A stretch of DNA of 64,000 nucleotides from Crocinitomicaceae bacterium (lineage in GTDB: Bacteria; Bacteroidota; Bacteroidia; Flavobacteriales_D; Crocinitomicaceae), in contig JAQWHI010000005.1 of NCBI GenBank assembly GCA_029249445.1, positions 59,543 through 123,542 of the forward strand, given 5' to 3'. A program made the translations under genes and the position numbers. Under the pieces are notes generated by a model that saw only the letters and a list, made by a program, of their open reading frames with translations, was not told the origin of the DNA and ran no database searches. Within the stretch, counting starts at the first letter, position 1. Every line of letters begins with the position of its first letter. This document shows positions 19,021 to 28,953 of this stretch, piece by piece.

Positions 19021-19794
19021 ATGAAACCCTTACAACTAAACCTAATAATCAACTTACTCTTCCTTCCCTCATCGTTCCAAGCCCAAACTTATGGGAACGA
19101 ATGGATTGACTATTCTCAGACATATTACCATTTCAATATTTTTAATAATGGAATTTATCAGCTTGACTACGCTACCCTCGACTCTGCAGGGGTCCCCTTA
19201 AATACATTTCAAACAGAAAACATACAAATTTTTGGAAAAGAGCGAGAATTACCAATTCATATTGAAGATGGAGGAGATAACAGCATTGATCCAGGAGATT
19301 ACATCTTATTTTACGCGGAGGGTAACGATGGTTGGCTTGATTCAACAATTTATATCGACTCCAGTACAATAGGAAATCCCGCATACAGCCTTTACAATGA
19401 CACATTAACTTACTTCTTCACCTGGAATTCAAGCACAAATAACCACAGATATACCGTGGAAACTGATATTAACTTTAGCAACTACAGCTCAATTACAAAC
19501 TTTATTACCTGTAAAAAAGAAATCTACGCCACCCAAGAATACTATGATGGAACGAAAGATGGTGATGCATCAATCTCATTCTTTACTGCAGGAGAGGGCT
19601 GGGGAAGTTCAAAGCAAAACGGAGCTGGAGGAGGCCACACAACAATCCTCAACTTTTCAACACCTTTTCCATATGTGGGGAATGGCGCGCCACTTGCACA
19701 CTTTAAAGGATTATCTATTTCTGCATCTAATGCCCCTAACGGAGGAGACAATCATTTTAAAAAAGGCTTTGGAAAGATGTACTTGATGCGATAA
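19021..19794 (+). pseudogene. N-terminal remnant of a C25 (gingipain/PorU-like) T9SS peptidase
   Basis: 257 codons. After a signal peptide (to about SFQAQT) the text YGNEWIDYSQTYYHFNIFNN, then IYQLDYATLDSAGVPL, then the later GDYILFYAEGNDGWLDS and NDTLTYFFTW is the N-terminal region of large C25-family or PorU-like proteins, which normally run past 1000 residues and carry a Cys-His protease domain and a T9SS sorting domain. Here the frame stops just after GGDNHFKKGFGK, before any protease domain, and the opposite-strand phosphatase gene ends 33 bases later. No remainder is visible in any frame, so a deletion, not a frameshift, is likely. The fragment is probably non-functional. Confidence 0.75.
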
Positions 19795-19826
19795 CAAATT
19801 ACTGACAATAAAAAATCGTATTCAGA

Positions 19827-21056
19827 TTAATAAAATCTGCAACTAAAAATTGCGGTATCATCTACAAGTTCAAGCGGCCCCTTCCATTCATCAAGTTTCG
19901 AAAATATAAGGCTATTCATGTCATCCATTCCAAGAGGATAATAGCTTTTCACCAACTGAACAAGGCGTTCTGAACCAAAAAACTCTTCGGATTCGTTCTC
20001 AAGTTCAACAACTCCATCCGTGTAAAGAACCATTGTTGTATTCGGACTTAACTGAGTTTCACCAACATTAATAAAGGGAAGTTCTTCTAGCATTCCCAAA
20101 CCAATTGTTCCTTGGTCCAAGTCGATCACAGTAGTTCCGTTGGTCAAAAAAGGATGGTTGTGCCCCGCATTCACATAATTCATTTTTCGTGTTGTGGCAT
20201 CATAATGAGCAATGAAAAAAGTAATGAATTTCTCTCCTTTTGCACTGTTCATTACTTTCTTGTTCAATTCTTCAATTAGCGATTGCATATCAAAGCGTTG
20301 ATATTGAAACAAGGTTCGAAGGGTTGCTTGAAAATTTGCCATCAACATAGCAGCGGAGACTCCTTTTCCGGAAACATCAGCAATACAAATAATATACTCA
20401 TCATCCCCCAAAGGAATAAAATCATAATAATCACCTCCAACCTCATGACGCGGCTTGTACATAGCTGAGATGTCCATACGAGTATTCGTCGGTAAATCAG
20501 ATGGAAAAAGCAATTGCTGCATCGCTGAGGCAACCTCGAGTTCTTTTTTCAAACTTTCTTGCCTGATTCCAACTTTTGTCATTCTTTTATTCTCAATGGC
20601 TACAACAATAATATTCGCTAAAGTTTGAATGAAACTCATGTAATTTAGAACCTTATTGTTATTTCCATCGCTCTCAGTAGCTTCAATAAGAAGGTATGCG
20701 AGAGCCACATCATTGCGAAAAACAGGAATAATTACATCAAAATCATTCAGCAACTTAGACTGTGACGATTCAATGAATGTTATTTCTTGGAAACGCCCCA
20801 ATTCAGCAACAACATCAATATTCTTTACCTTTCCACGAAATCCAACACGAAGCAAGCAATTCCATTCCTCTTGCTTATTGAACAACACAAACTTATCATA
20901 ACCAAGCTGTTCCTTAACGATGAACTCAAACAAACGTGTAAGTTCACGGACATCTTTATTCGAATTAATCGCCGTAGTAATATCCAACAAGGAATTGAGC
21001 TTAAAATCTTTAAGCTCAATTTGACTGTTTAGACTACGTAAGATCTCTTCTCTCAT
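19827..21056 (-). CDS. GAF-containing SpoIIE-type PP2C protein phosphatase
   Basis: 409 aa. An N-terminal GAF-like sensor (about residues 20-170) leads through a helical linker (KELEVASAMQQLLFPSDLP) to a PPM/SpoIIE phosphatase domain: EVGGDYYDFIPLGDDEYII, CIADVSGKGVSAAMLMAN, YVNAGHNHPFL and MVLYTDGVVELEN, with the metal-binding Asp residues in place. Such enzymes dephosphorylate Ser/Thr of anti-sigma antagonists or other partners. No anti-sigma kinase is adjacent. It is 1 base downstream of the LpxD-like gene, so the two are one transcript. Confidence 0.92.
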   Translation of the reverse strand: MREEILRSLNSQIELKDFKLNSLLDITTAINSNKDVRELTRLFEFIVKEQLGYDKFVLFNKQEEWNCLLRVGFRGKVKNIDVVAELGRFQEITFIESSQSKLLNDFDVIIPVFRNDVALAYLLIEATESDGNNNKVLNYMSFIQTLANIIVVAIENKRMTKVGIRQESLKKELEVASAMQQLLFPSDLPTNTRMDISAMYKPRHEVGGDYYDFIPLGDDEYIICIADVSGKGVSAAMLMANFQATLRTLFQYQRFDMQSLIEELNKKVMNSAKGEKFITFFIAHYDATTRKMNYVNAGHNHPFLTNGTTVIDLDQGTIGLGMLEELPFINVGETQLSPNTTMVLYTDGVVELENESEEFFGSERLVQLVKSYYPLGMDDMNSLIFSKLDEWKGPLELVDDTAIFSCRFY

Positions 21057-21057
21057 T

Positions 21058-21984
21058 TTATAGACTGTCTATTATTTCTGGCAATTTGCGCAACGCGGCA
21101 ATTTCTCTCCATTTGACTCTGACTTCTCCACATGGACTGCCGAAATAGGTCTTCCCTCCTTCTAAACTTTTAGCAATTCCTGATTGAGCAAGAACAACAG
21201 TGCCTTCGCCAATAACAACATCACTTGCGCAACCGACTTGACCCCAAAATGTAACGTTATCTTCAACAGTTACACACCCTGCCAAACCTACATTAGCAGC
21301 CATCAAACAATTTTTTCCAATTACAGTATCGTGCCCTATATGTACTTGATTGTCAATCTTAGTTCCCTCACCAATTTCAGTCATTGATGAAACTCCCGCA
21401 TCAATTGTGCACAGAGCACCGATTTCAGTATTCTTTCTCAAAACGACCGCTCCACAAGAATGCATACGGTCGTATCCAGTGTCTTTCTTCTTATAATAGA
21501 ATGCGTGGTGACCAATAACAGTGTTCGGTCCGATTACTACACCTTCTTCGACGATACAATTATCACCAATAACTACCCCAGAATAAATCACAGCACCTTT
21601 GCCAATCGTAACTCCATGACCAACAAAAACATTGGGATAGATGATTGCAGAGGCGTCTATTTGTGCAGAACTATCAATCATACTTGACTGAGGAATAAAC
21701 GGTGAAAAATGCCTTGTCAACTTATTAAAGTCATCAAACGGATTCTTTGAAACAATTAAGGCTTTACCTTCAGGACATTCTACTTCTTGATCAATAAGAA
21801 CAGTAGTCGCTGCACTTTTTAGTGCTTTTTGGTAGTATTTCGGATGATCAACAAAAACCAAATCACCATGCTCTACTTTGTGAATTTCATTGATTCCAGA
21901 AACAATGTGGCGAGCATCGCCAACGTATCTACAATCAATAATTTTAGCAATTTCACCAACAGTATGCTCTCGATTCAGTTTCAT
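21058..21984 (-). CDS. LpxD-like UDP-3-O-acylglucosamine N-acyltransferase paralog
   Basis: 308 aa. An N-terminal uridine-binding-like domain (to about residue 100, with the GDLVFVDHPKYYQKALKSA segment) precedes hexapeptide repeats of the left-handed beta helix: IDASAIIYPNVFVGHGVTIG, VVIGPNTVIGHHAFYYKK, and IDNQVHIGHDTVIGKNC with the catalytic-type His. It ends in a short helix. LpxD adds the N-linked acyl chain in lipid A synthesis. No lpxA or lpxC is next to it, and Bacteroidota often carry a second LpxD-like gene, so substrate is uncertain. Confidence 0.8.
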   Translation of the reverse strand: MKLNREHTVGEIAKIIDCRYVGDARHIVSGINEIHKVEHGDLVFVDHPKYYQKALKSAATTVLIDQEVECPEGKALIVSKNPFDDFNKLTRHFSPFIPQSSMIDSSAQIDASAIIYPNVFVGHGVTIGKGAVIYSGVVIGDNCIVEEGVVIGPNTVIGHHAFYYKKKDTGYDRMHSCGAVVLRKNTEIGALCTIDAGVSSMTEIGEGTKIDNQVHIGHDTVIGKNCLMAANVGLAGCVTVEDNVTFWGQVGCASDVVIGEGTVVLAQSGIAKSLEGGKTYFGSPCGEVRVKWREIAALRKLPEIIDSL

Positions 21985-22223
21985 TTCACGTATTTATATA
22001 GTAAAGGTAAGGCTATATGGGGCTCTCAGAAATTAGTTTTATAAAATGTTATCCGCTTTTCAATGTTAATAGCAACATACATAGGTGCTCAGAAAAACAA
22101 ACCTCAACTTATTACACAAGAGATAAACACCAGGTTATGAGGCAGTTTAAAACTACATTTCGCGAATTACATTTACCTTATTGTTTTGATTATTTTTACA
22201 TCTAAAATACCAGAGTTCAATTT

Positions 22224-23891
22224 ATGCCAGGGTTTAACTTACATTCAATTAAAATTGATAACCAATCGTATGATTTTGATGGTCTTACAGTCAATAAAAC
22301 CCATGAATCACAGCGGTTTAATCTATCAGTTCAACACCCAAAAGATTATCCCTTTTATTTCGATGAAAAAGGAAATGTGTATAGCGAAGGGATAATCTAT
22401 AATGATGAAATTGAAGAAGTAGCAGAAACTATAGCTCAACACATTCACAATGAAGAGTTTGATCAGATTGCTTCGGTATTACTGCCCTTGGATGGTGAGT
22501 TTGTTTTTATAATTTCCGAGCCTTCCAAACGAAGGATATATGTTATAAATGATCGTTGGGGAAGGCTACCTGTGTATTATTCAGTAAATAATAGTGGCTA
22601 CGTCGTCTCTCGAAACATATCATTTATCACCAACAATACGACCACAACATTGAACAAAGAGGAAGTCGCGTGTTCTCTACTCCTCGGGTTAAATCTCGGA
22701 GAAAATACTCATTGGAATGAAATAAAACGAATGCCTCCGCATTGTATTTTGGACATTGACCAAAAAACGAATACAATCCAACTACATCGATTTTTTGAAA
22801 TAAATTCGGTCAGCGGTACAGCACCATTGGAAGACGTTGCAAGCGAAATTACAAATGAACTAACGCAGGCTCTCGATAACCGAATAGCGAAACTTTCTAA
22901 TCCAAGCCTTTCATTAAGTGGTGGGTTGGACTCGCGTCTTACACTCGCAGTGCTCAAGACACTCAATCAATCAATGCCATTGATTACCTACTTGCGACCA
23001 AATGAGAGCCACGACAAAATGGATGTTTTCTCGGCAAAAAAAATAACGTCAGCACTCGATCTTTCGAAAAATCATGAGATCACAACGTTGCCCGAAGCAT
23101 CATTTGAGGATTCGAAACAGCTTATCCAATTTAAAAAAGGCTTAAATTGTGCATCAATGGGCTATATCCTTCCCTATCATAGGATGCATGAAACACGTGG
23201 GATTTCATCCATTACAGATGACGGAGCCGGTAAGTTTTTCCGTGATCTTCACCCATTTCAGAAATTATCATCGATGAAGCAGCTTATCGCATATGTTGTT
23301 AAACAGCATGGATCAAGCTCTATTAGAAATAGCGCCGATATATGTGGATTGTCAGAAAAAAAACTGAAATCATATTTGGCCGATCGATTCAATTCGTACC
23401 CCGTTGCATCATTCAATGATAAATACGCTTATTTTTATATTCGTGATGTCGGCATAAACTGGTCTTACGAGGGAGGCGATCGAAACAGGCAATTTACTTG
23501 GATTACCACTCCTTTCTACAATCCAAAAGTAATCGAATTGTGCCTTTCATTATCACAAGCAGACAAAAGGCATGGACGTTTGTTCAATGTCCTTTTCAAG
23601 AAATTTCCAGGAAACCTTGAAGAGATTATTAATCCAAATTGGAATCAATCTGTAGTAAATGAAAAAACAATCAAAAAACTCTACGATAAGCAGCGACTGA
23701 AAAGTAGAATTCCATCATTCCTACTTGACATGAAGAAAAGAATTCCTTTGGATCATTTTATTTTCAATAAAGAACTCAAAATACTTATTGAGACTGATTC
23801 GCAAGAATTTGACCTTTCAAAAATCAAAAAAAAGCACAGCAACTCTTTCTATTGGCAACTCTTAACCTTGTTGCTATTAATGAGGGACTAA
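22224..23891 (+). CDS. Asparagine-synthase-like amidotransferase without glutaminase Cys
   Basis: 555 aa. The synthetase half is clear: SLSGGLDSRLTLAVLKTLNQ with the PP-loop SGGLDS at residues 232-237, and the later TDDGAGKFFRD, as in asparagine synthase. The N-terminal 200 residues keep the fold marks of the class II glutaminase (LDGEFVFIISEP, INDRWGRLPVYYS) but the protein starts MPGFNLH, so the catalytic Cys2 is missing. It could use ammonia or be an adenylating enzyme for another amide or isopeptide bond. It is alone, convergent with the E1 gene; the stops overlap by 4 bases. Confidence 0.8.
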   Translation: MPGFNLHSIKIDNQSYDFDGLTVNKTHESQRFNLSVQHPKDYPFYFDEKGNVYSEGIIYNDEIEEVAETIAQHIHNEEFDQIASVLLPLDGEFVFIISEPSKRRIYVINDRWGRLPVYYSVNNSGYVVSRNISFITNNTTTTLNKEEVACSLLLGLNLGENTHWNEIKRMPPHCILDIDQKTNTIQLHRFFEINSVSGTAPLEDVASEITNELTQALDNRIAKLSNPSLSLSGGLDSRLTLAVLKTLNQSMPLITYLRPNESHDKMDVFSAKKITSALDLSKNHEITTLPEASFEDSKQLIQFKKGLNCASMGYILPYHRMHETRGISSITDDGAGKFFRDLHPFQKLSSMKQLIAYVVKQHGSSSIRNSADICGLSEKKLKSYLADRFNSYPVASFNDKYAYFYIRDVGINWSYEGGDRNRQFTWITTPFYNPKVIELCLSLSQADKRHGRLFNVLFKKFPGNLEEIINPNWNQSVVNEKTIKKLYDKQRLKSRIPSFLLDMKKRIPLDHFIFNKELKILIETDSQEFDLSKIKKKHSNSFYWQLLTLLLLMRD

Positions 23892-25981
23892 TAGTTCAAT
23901 AATTTTTCCAATTCAACTTTCACCTTCTCGCTGTTTGTCAATAGGGTTGCCTCAAGTGTAGAGTTTAGGGGTATTGCAGGAGTATCTATTGAACCTACGA
24001 TAGAAACAGGAGCATCTAAATATTCAAAATTATCACGCTGTATTCGGCCAGCCACTCCAAGGGTAAAGGTAGCTTCAACAGATTCTTCTGTAACCAACAT
24101 CACCTTACCATGTTCTTTTGCTGCCTCATTTATTCTATCATAATCAAGAGGGTTCAGCGTTCTCAAATCAATAATTTCAACCTGACCTCTGACATTATCC
24201 GTTGCTTCAATAGCCCAATATACACCTCGCCCATAGGTAATAATCACACAACTATCACCGCTATCAATCGCTCCTTGATCGGCTTTTTGTACAACTCTTG
24301 CCTTCCCAAAAGGTATAATGTAATCTTCATCCGGTTCAATTGACATTGCACCTTCGGTTCCTGGAATTTTTGACCAATACAAGCCTTTATGTTCCAACAA
24401 AACCACAGGATTTGGATCATAATACGCTGACTTTATTAATCCTTTAAGATCAGCACCAGTCGATGGGTATGCTACCTTAATTCCACGAATATTAGTCAAA
24501 ACAGACTCAATACTTGACGAGTGATAAGGCCCTCCAGATCCATAAGCCCCAATAGGAACTCGAATTACACAACTTACTGGCCATTTACCATTGGATAAAT
24601 AATACGACCGACTCACCTCTGTAAATAGTTGATTAAGCCCTGGCCAAATGTAATCGGCAAATTGAACCTCAACAAATGGCTTTAATCCCACAGCAGACAT
24701 TCCTACTGTTGAGCCGATGATAAATGCCTCTTGTATCGGTGTATTAAATACACGATTGTCTCCAAATTGCTGAGCCAACGTAGCAGCTTCCCTGAAAACT
24801 CCACCAAGCCGGCCGCCAACATCTTGTCCATATAAAAGAGATTCAGGATGCTTTTCCATCAATTCACGCACGGCAAACAATGCGGAGTCTACCATGACAG
24901 TTTTCTTTTTTCCTTTCGGCTCTCGTTCTCCTTTTTCTTCTGTAACTGGTGTAGGAGCAAACATGTAATCTGTAATCGATTCGGGAGTTGGGTCTTCTGC
25001 AGCAAATGCTCTAGCGTACTCCTCATCAATATATTTCCGTGTTTGAGCCTCCACATTAACGAGATCAGCCTCATCGACACCCGCTTTTCTACAGGCCTCT
25101 TTAAGTTTGGGATATGGGTCACGCAATGCAGCTTCATCCAAATCATCGCGGTACCATTCTTTGCGAACACCTGAGGTATGATGACCAAGTAAAGGAACTT
25201 TTGCATGCACAATAAATGGTCGCCTTTCTTCACGCACAATTTCAAATACTTCACGCATGGTTTGAAATGAAATGTCGAAATCACTTCCGTCTATCGTTCG
25301 AACCTCAATGCCATTAAACCCTTGAGCATATTTTGAAATATCTTGCGCCCGCGTCTCTTCTGCATTTGCAGAAATATCCCAATCATTGTCTTGAACCAAA
25401 TAAACAATCGGATATTGTTTTAGGGCGGCCATTTGGAGCGCCTCTGAAACTTCGCCCTCTGTGCAAGAAGCATCACCGAGAGAACACACCACAACTGGTT
25501 TTTCCGTCCCATAATCATCTGATAGCCCTTGTTTTTCCTTGTACTGAATCCCCATTGCAACACCTGTAGTTGGTATGGCCTGCATCCCAGTAGCAGATGA
25601 TTGATGCGGTATCTTTGGCATATCATCACGATTCAATGAAGGGTGAGAATAATAGGTACGTCCACCAGAAAATGGATCGTCTTTCTTTGCAAAAACTTGC
25701 AGCATTAGTTCATACGGCGTAATTCCGATACCGAGAAGAATACTATCGTCTCTGTAGTATGGAGCCACCCAATCTTGAGGTTTTAACTGCATTGCACAAG
25801 CCAACTGGATTGCTTCATGCCCTCTAGAGGTAGCATGCACATACTTTGCCGTTACCTCCTTATTTGCTTCATATTTTTCGGCGAGCGTTTTTGCAGTACA
25901 CATCAGTTTAAACGCGTCAAAAAGCGTTTGTTTGGATGTTTTAGCACTCGTATACTTCTTTTTATCGGTGATTTTACCCAT
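23888..25981 (-). CDS. Fused E1 alpha/beta 2-oxoacid (branched-chain) dehydrogenase
   Basis: 697 aa. Residues about 20-340 are the alpha part: YYRDDSILLGIGITPYELML, GDASCTEGEVSEALQMAAL and VQDNDWDIS (thiamine-diphosphate motif GDG...N variant). Residues about 360-697 are the beta part: LLYGQDVG, FNTPIQEAFIIGSTVGMSAV and GRVQ-like ending VEIIDLRTLNPLDYDRI. It decarboxylates 2-oxoacids in the branched-chain or related complexes with lipoyl E2. In many organisms these are two genes; the fusion is frequent in Bacteroidota. No E2 or E3 is nearby. Confidence 0.93.
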   Translation of the reverse strand: MGKITDKKKYTSAKTSKQTLFDAFKLMCTAKTLAEKYEANKEVTAKYVHATSRGHEAIQLACAMQLKPQDWVAPYYRDDSILLGIGITPYELMLQVFAKKDDPFSGGRTYYSHPSLNRDDMPKIPHQSSATGMQAIPTTGVAMGIQYKEKQGLSDDYGTEKPVVVCSLGDASCTEGEVSEALQMAALKQYPIVYLVQDNDWDISANAEETRAQDISKYAQGFNGIEVRTIDGSDFDISFQTMREVFEIVREERRPFIVHAKVPLLGHHTSGVRKEWYRDDLDEAALRDPYPKLKEACRKAGVDEADLVNVEAQTRKYIDEEYARAFAAEDPTPESITDYMFAPTPVTEEKGEREPKGKKKTVMVDSALFAVRELMEKHPESLLYGQDVGGRLGGVFREAATLAQQFGDNRVFNTPIQEAFIIGSTVGMSAVGLKPFVEVQFADYIWPGLNQLFTEVSRSYYLSNGKWPVSCVIRVPIGAYGSGGPYHSSSIESVLTNIRGIKVAYPSTGADLKGLIKSAYYDPNPVVLLEHKGLYWSKIPGTEGAMSIEPDEDYIIPFGKARVVQKADQGAIDSGDSCVIITYGRGVYWAIEATDNVRGQVEIIDLRTLNPLDYDRINEAAKEHGKVMLVTEESVEATFTLGVAGRIQRDNFEYLDAPVSIVGSIDTPAIPLNSTLEATLLTNSEKVKVELEKLLNY

Positions 25982-26125
25982 CTGCCGTTCCAGTTTTTTT
26001 GGACGTCAAATATACGGATTCAAGGGGACATTATCTCTACATTTCATATGGTTACAAATGAAATTCGCTAATTTATCAGAAAAACTCCGCTTAAAAGTCC
26101 TCTCGGACATGTGATAAATGTATTA

Positions 26126-28288
26126 TTAGATGTTCTTTTCGAGAATATAACTCAATACTTTTTCCATTAAATGAACGCGATCTTTTCCACGTACATTGTG
26201 CTCATGCATTGGGTATGGAAAGAAATCGACCTGTAAGCCCAAATCAACAAATTTCTTTACCAATACATGATTGTGCTGCATAACCACTGTGGGATCGGAC
26301 GTTCCATGAATCAATAATAAGTCATCTTTTAAATTTTCAGCATGAGTCATCAATGATGTCTGCTCATACCCATCCTTATTCTCTGATGGTTGATCCATGT
26401 ACCGTTCTCCATACATTACTTCATAATACTTCCAGTCTGTAACCGGACCACCTGCAACCCCTACTTGGAACGTTCCTGCGTGCTGAAGTAGCAATGAACA
26501 TGTCATAAAACCACCAAAAGACCATCCGTGAACAGCCAGTCGGTCACTATCAACATATGGAAGAGATTTCAAATAAGCCACGCCAGACATTTGATCTTCC
26601 ATTTCTACGCGACCCAACTGACGGTGAATTTGTGATTCAAATGCTACACCTCTATTTGCAGAACCACGATTGTCAACAGTAAAAACAATATACCCCTGCT
26701 GTGCCATCCAGTGCATCCATAAACTTGCTCCGCTTGTCCATGAATCTGTAATTAACTGAGCATGTGGCCCCCCATATACGTAGATCAAAACAGGATATTT
26801 TTTATTAGGGTCAAAGTTGCTTGGTTTGATCATTCGCGTGATTAACTTCGTGCCATCTTGAGCTGCAATTGAACCAATTTCTGTTCTCCCTAATCCGTAA
26901 GATCTCAGCTTATCATAGGCTTCAATCTTCTTCGAAACAATTTTCCCTCTACCATCGAGAATCCAATCATTACTAGCAATAGTGTGACTTGAAAACTGAT
27001 TGTGAAAATACTTTCCATTATCAGAAATATGGACTTGATGGGTTCCTGTTGCACGGGTTAAAATTTTCCGCTTCCCATTTAAGCTTACTGAAAACACATG
27101 GGTTTGAGTTGGATCTTGACCTGTTGTTGTATAGTACACCTGATTGTTTTTGAATTCCATAATATCTTTCACAACATACTTGTGATCTGTCAGCTGACGT
27201 ATTAAGTTGCCATCGAAATCGTAATAATACAAGTTATTAAACCCATCACGTTCTGAAATCCAGACGAAGTTATTTGACTCTTCCAAAGGGAAAAATGCAG
27301 GATGCTCAGGTTCCGTCCACGTCGTGCTGGTCTCCTCAAACAATGTCTTTACAAAGCGACCTGATTCAGCATCAAAAACATTAACCCAAACATGATCTTG
27401 TCCTCTGTTGACCTCAGCTATTACTACATACTTGTTGTCGGGAGTCCAAGCAAGATTAGTGAGGTAATTCTCTTGTCCATTCTGAGCTTTAAAATAGACC
27501 GTAGCTTGAGCTTCCAAATCATAAATACCAACAGAAGCAATTTCAGACCCTTGACCTGCCATAGGATACTTTATCATTCGCACAACTGCGGGTGTTTCCG
27601 AAATGTCAACAATTGGATACTCCCCAACGTTGGACTCGTCTTTTTCATAAAAAGCGAGTTTACTTCCATCATTCGACCAAAATAAGCCTTCAGTAATTCC
27701 AAATTCTTGACGCGCAAAAGCTGCACCAGCAACCACATTGTTGTCTTTGTGTTTAGTAACCGCAATTGACTGTTGATTTGCACCAGAAATATAAACGTTG
27801 TTTTCTATCGTGTATGCTACATTTTCAGTGGCAGTATGAAATTTAGCATTTTCAGCCCCCTCCCTCAAACTTCTAATTCGTCTTCCTTTGCACGTTCTTG
27901 AATCAAGACAATAGTAATTACTTCCATCATTCACCCAAAATTCGTGTTTGTTCTTCCAAAGAGTTGTATTCAGATGGTACAATTTTGCATTCAAAGATGC
28001 GTTGACCGATTCAACTGTACATATCGTATCTACTGTTTTTCCTTTTGCTGACGAAGTAAGCAATGACTGGTAATCACTCGACATGTAAGTGTAATCGCTC
28101 GAGTTCGGAATCCACTGAAAACTATACAAACCCTCAGGACGAAATTTTCTGTATTTCTGCATGACAGCGTCGGAAAGTGTTAATTCTCTTGGCATAATTC
28201 GTCTCGCTTCTGCACTTGCAGATCCTACTTGGGCACTTGCCGAAAACGACACAACTGCAACTATAAGTGATAAAGTAAATCGTACCAT
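26126..28288 (-). CDS. S9 family peptidase, dipeptidyl-peptidase IV-like
   Basis: 720 aa with a signal peptide (to about SFSASAQ). A DPP-IV N-terminal beta-propeller (to about residue 440; YVVIAEVNRGQDHVWVNVFD, FVWISERDGFNNLYYYDFDG) precedes the alpha/beta-hydrolase domain with nucleophile elbow HGWSFGGFM, the acid in HGTSDPTV and His in MHEHNVRG. It removes X-Pro or X-Ala dipeptides from peptides in the periplasm, a nutrient-scavenging role common in Bacteroidota. On the minus strand TATCTTTG at 28391-28384 may be its -7 element, about 95 bases upstream. Confidence 0.93.
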   Translation of the reverse strand: MVRFTLSLIVAVVSFSASAQVGSASAEARRIMPRELTLSDAVMQKYRKFRPEGLYSFQWIPNSSDYTYMSSDYQSLLTSSAKGKTVDTICTVESVNASLNAKLYHLNTTLWKNKHEFWVNDGSNYYCLDSRTCKGRRIRSLREGAENAKFHTATENVAYTIENNVYISGANQQSIAVTKHKDNNVVAGAAFARQEFGITEGLFWSNDGSKLAFYEKDESNVGEYPIVDISETPAVVRMIKYPMAGQGSEIASVGIYDLEAQATVYFKAQNGQENYLTNLAWTPDNKYVVIAEVNRGQDHVWVNVFDAESGRFVKTLFEETSTTWTEPEHPAFFPLEESNNFVWISERDGFNNLYYYDFDGNLIRQLTDHKYVVKDIMEFKNNQVYYTTTGQDPTQTHVFSVSLNGKRKILTRATGTHQVHISDNGKYFHNQFSSHTIASNDWILDGRGKIVSKKIEAYDKLRSYGLGRTEIGSIAAQDGTKLITRMIKPSNFDPNKKYPVLIYVYGGPHAQLITDSWTSGASLWMHWMAQQGYIVFTVDNRGSANRGVAFESQIHRQLGRVEMEDQMSGVAYLKSLPYVDSDRLAVHGWSFGGFMTCSLLLQHAGTFQVGVAGGPVTDWKYYEVMYGERYMDQPSENKDGYEQTSLMTHAENLKDDLLLIHGTSDPTVVMQHNHVLVKKFVDLGLQVDFFPYPMHEHNVRGKDRVHLMEKVLSYILEKNI

Positions 28289-28473
28289 ATTTTATTTTTC
28301 TTTTTTAATTAATTCGCTTATTTATTTTTTTCGAATGGTCTTTGAAAAGCATCTCTCTGTTGTAAAAACATCAAATACCCTTCCAAAGATAATCAAGATG
28401 ACAAATCTAGATCATGTATTTGCACGAGTAGTAACTAAATAAAATCTAACTTTACACGCAAATCATAAAAAAT

Positions 28474-28953
28474 ATGAAACACATTTCAATTGAAAGTATC
28501 GAAAAAGCAATTGATAAAGTTGACAACCTCAACGATGATGGACTTGAAAAATTAGCTGAAACCTATGCCTTGGCGCAACAAACGCTATTGGGTTATGTTA
28601 TGTCAGCGGCGATTGAATACGAAAACGACCAGCTCGAAGGTCTACTGATCTACTACTATTGTTTAATATCAGAAGCTTTCGCTCAAGGTCAAGCAGCGTT
28701 GTCTCAAATCACAGAGGAGGATATTGAAGCCTTTGAAGAACCTTTTTTCGAGATGCTCGACGCGTATTTCGAAAATGATCAAGAAGATATTATTTTCGAT
28801 TTTACAGATCAACCCGAACTCATTCGTTTCATGATGATTGAAATTACAACAAAAGACAACGATGGAACAACGCTCGACGATGATACAGCAACACAACTCT
28901 TCATCGTCAGTGCTGCTATGATCACTTTAATGAATGGAGCAATAAAACCATGA
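28474..28953 (+). CDS. Acidic helical protein of unknown function, next to a PaaI thioesterase
   Basis: 159 aa, no signal peptide. It is strongly acidic and predicted helical (EKAIDKVDNLNDDGLEKLAE, EEPFFEMLDAYFENDQ). I recognise no family. It overlaps the next gene by 4 bases (ATGA), so the two are translated together and may work together. The gene ends in TGA. Confidence 0.65.
   Translation: MKHISIESIEKAIDKVDNLNDDGLEKLAETYALAQQTLLGYVMSAAIEYENDQLEGLLIYYYCLISEAFAQGQAALSQITEEDIEAFEEPFFEMLDAYFENDQEDIIFDFTDQPELIRFMMIEITTKDNDGTTLDDDTATQLFIVSAAMITLMNGAIKP

Noticed and set aside
26126..28288. DPP-IV-like gene as possible T9SS substrate
   Set aside because: It has a signal peptide but ends at the hydrolase domain, with no T9SS sorting domain.
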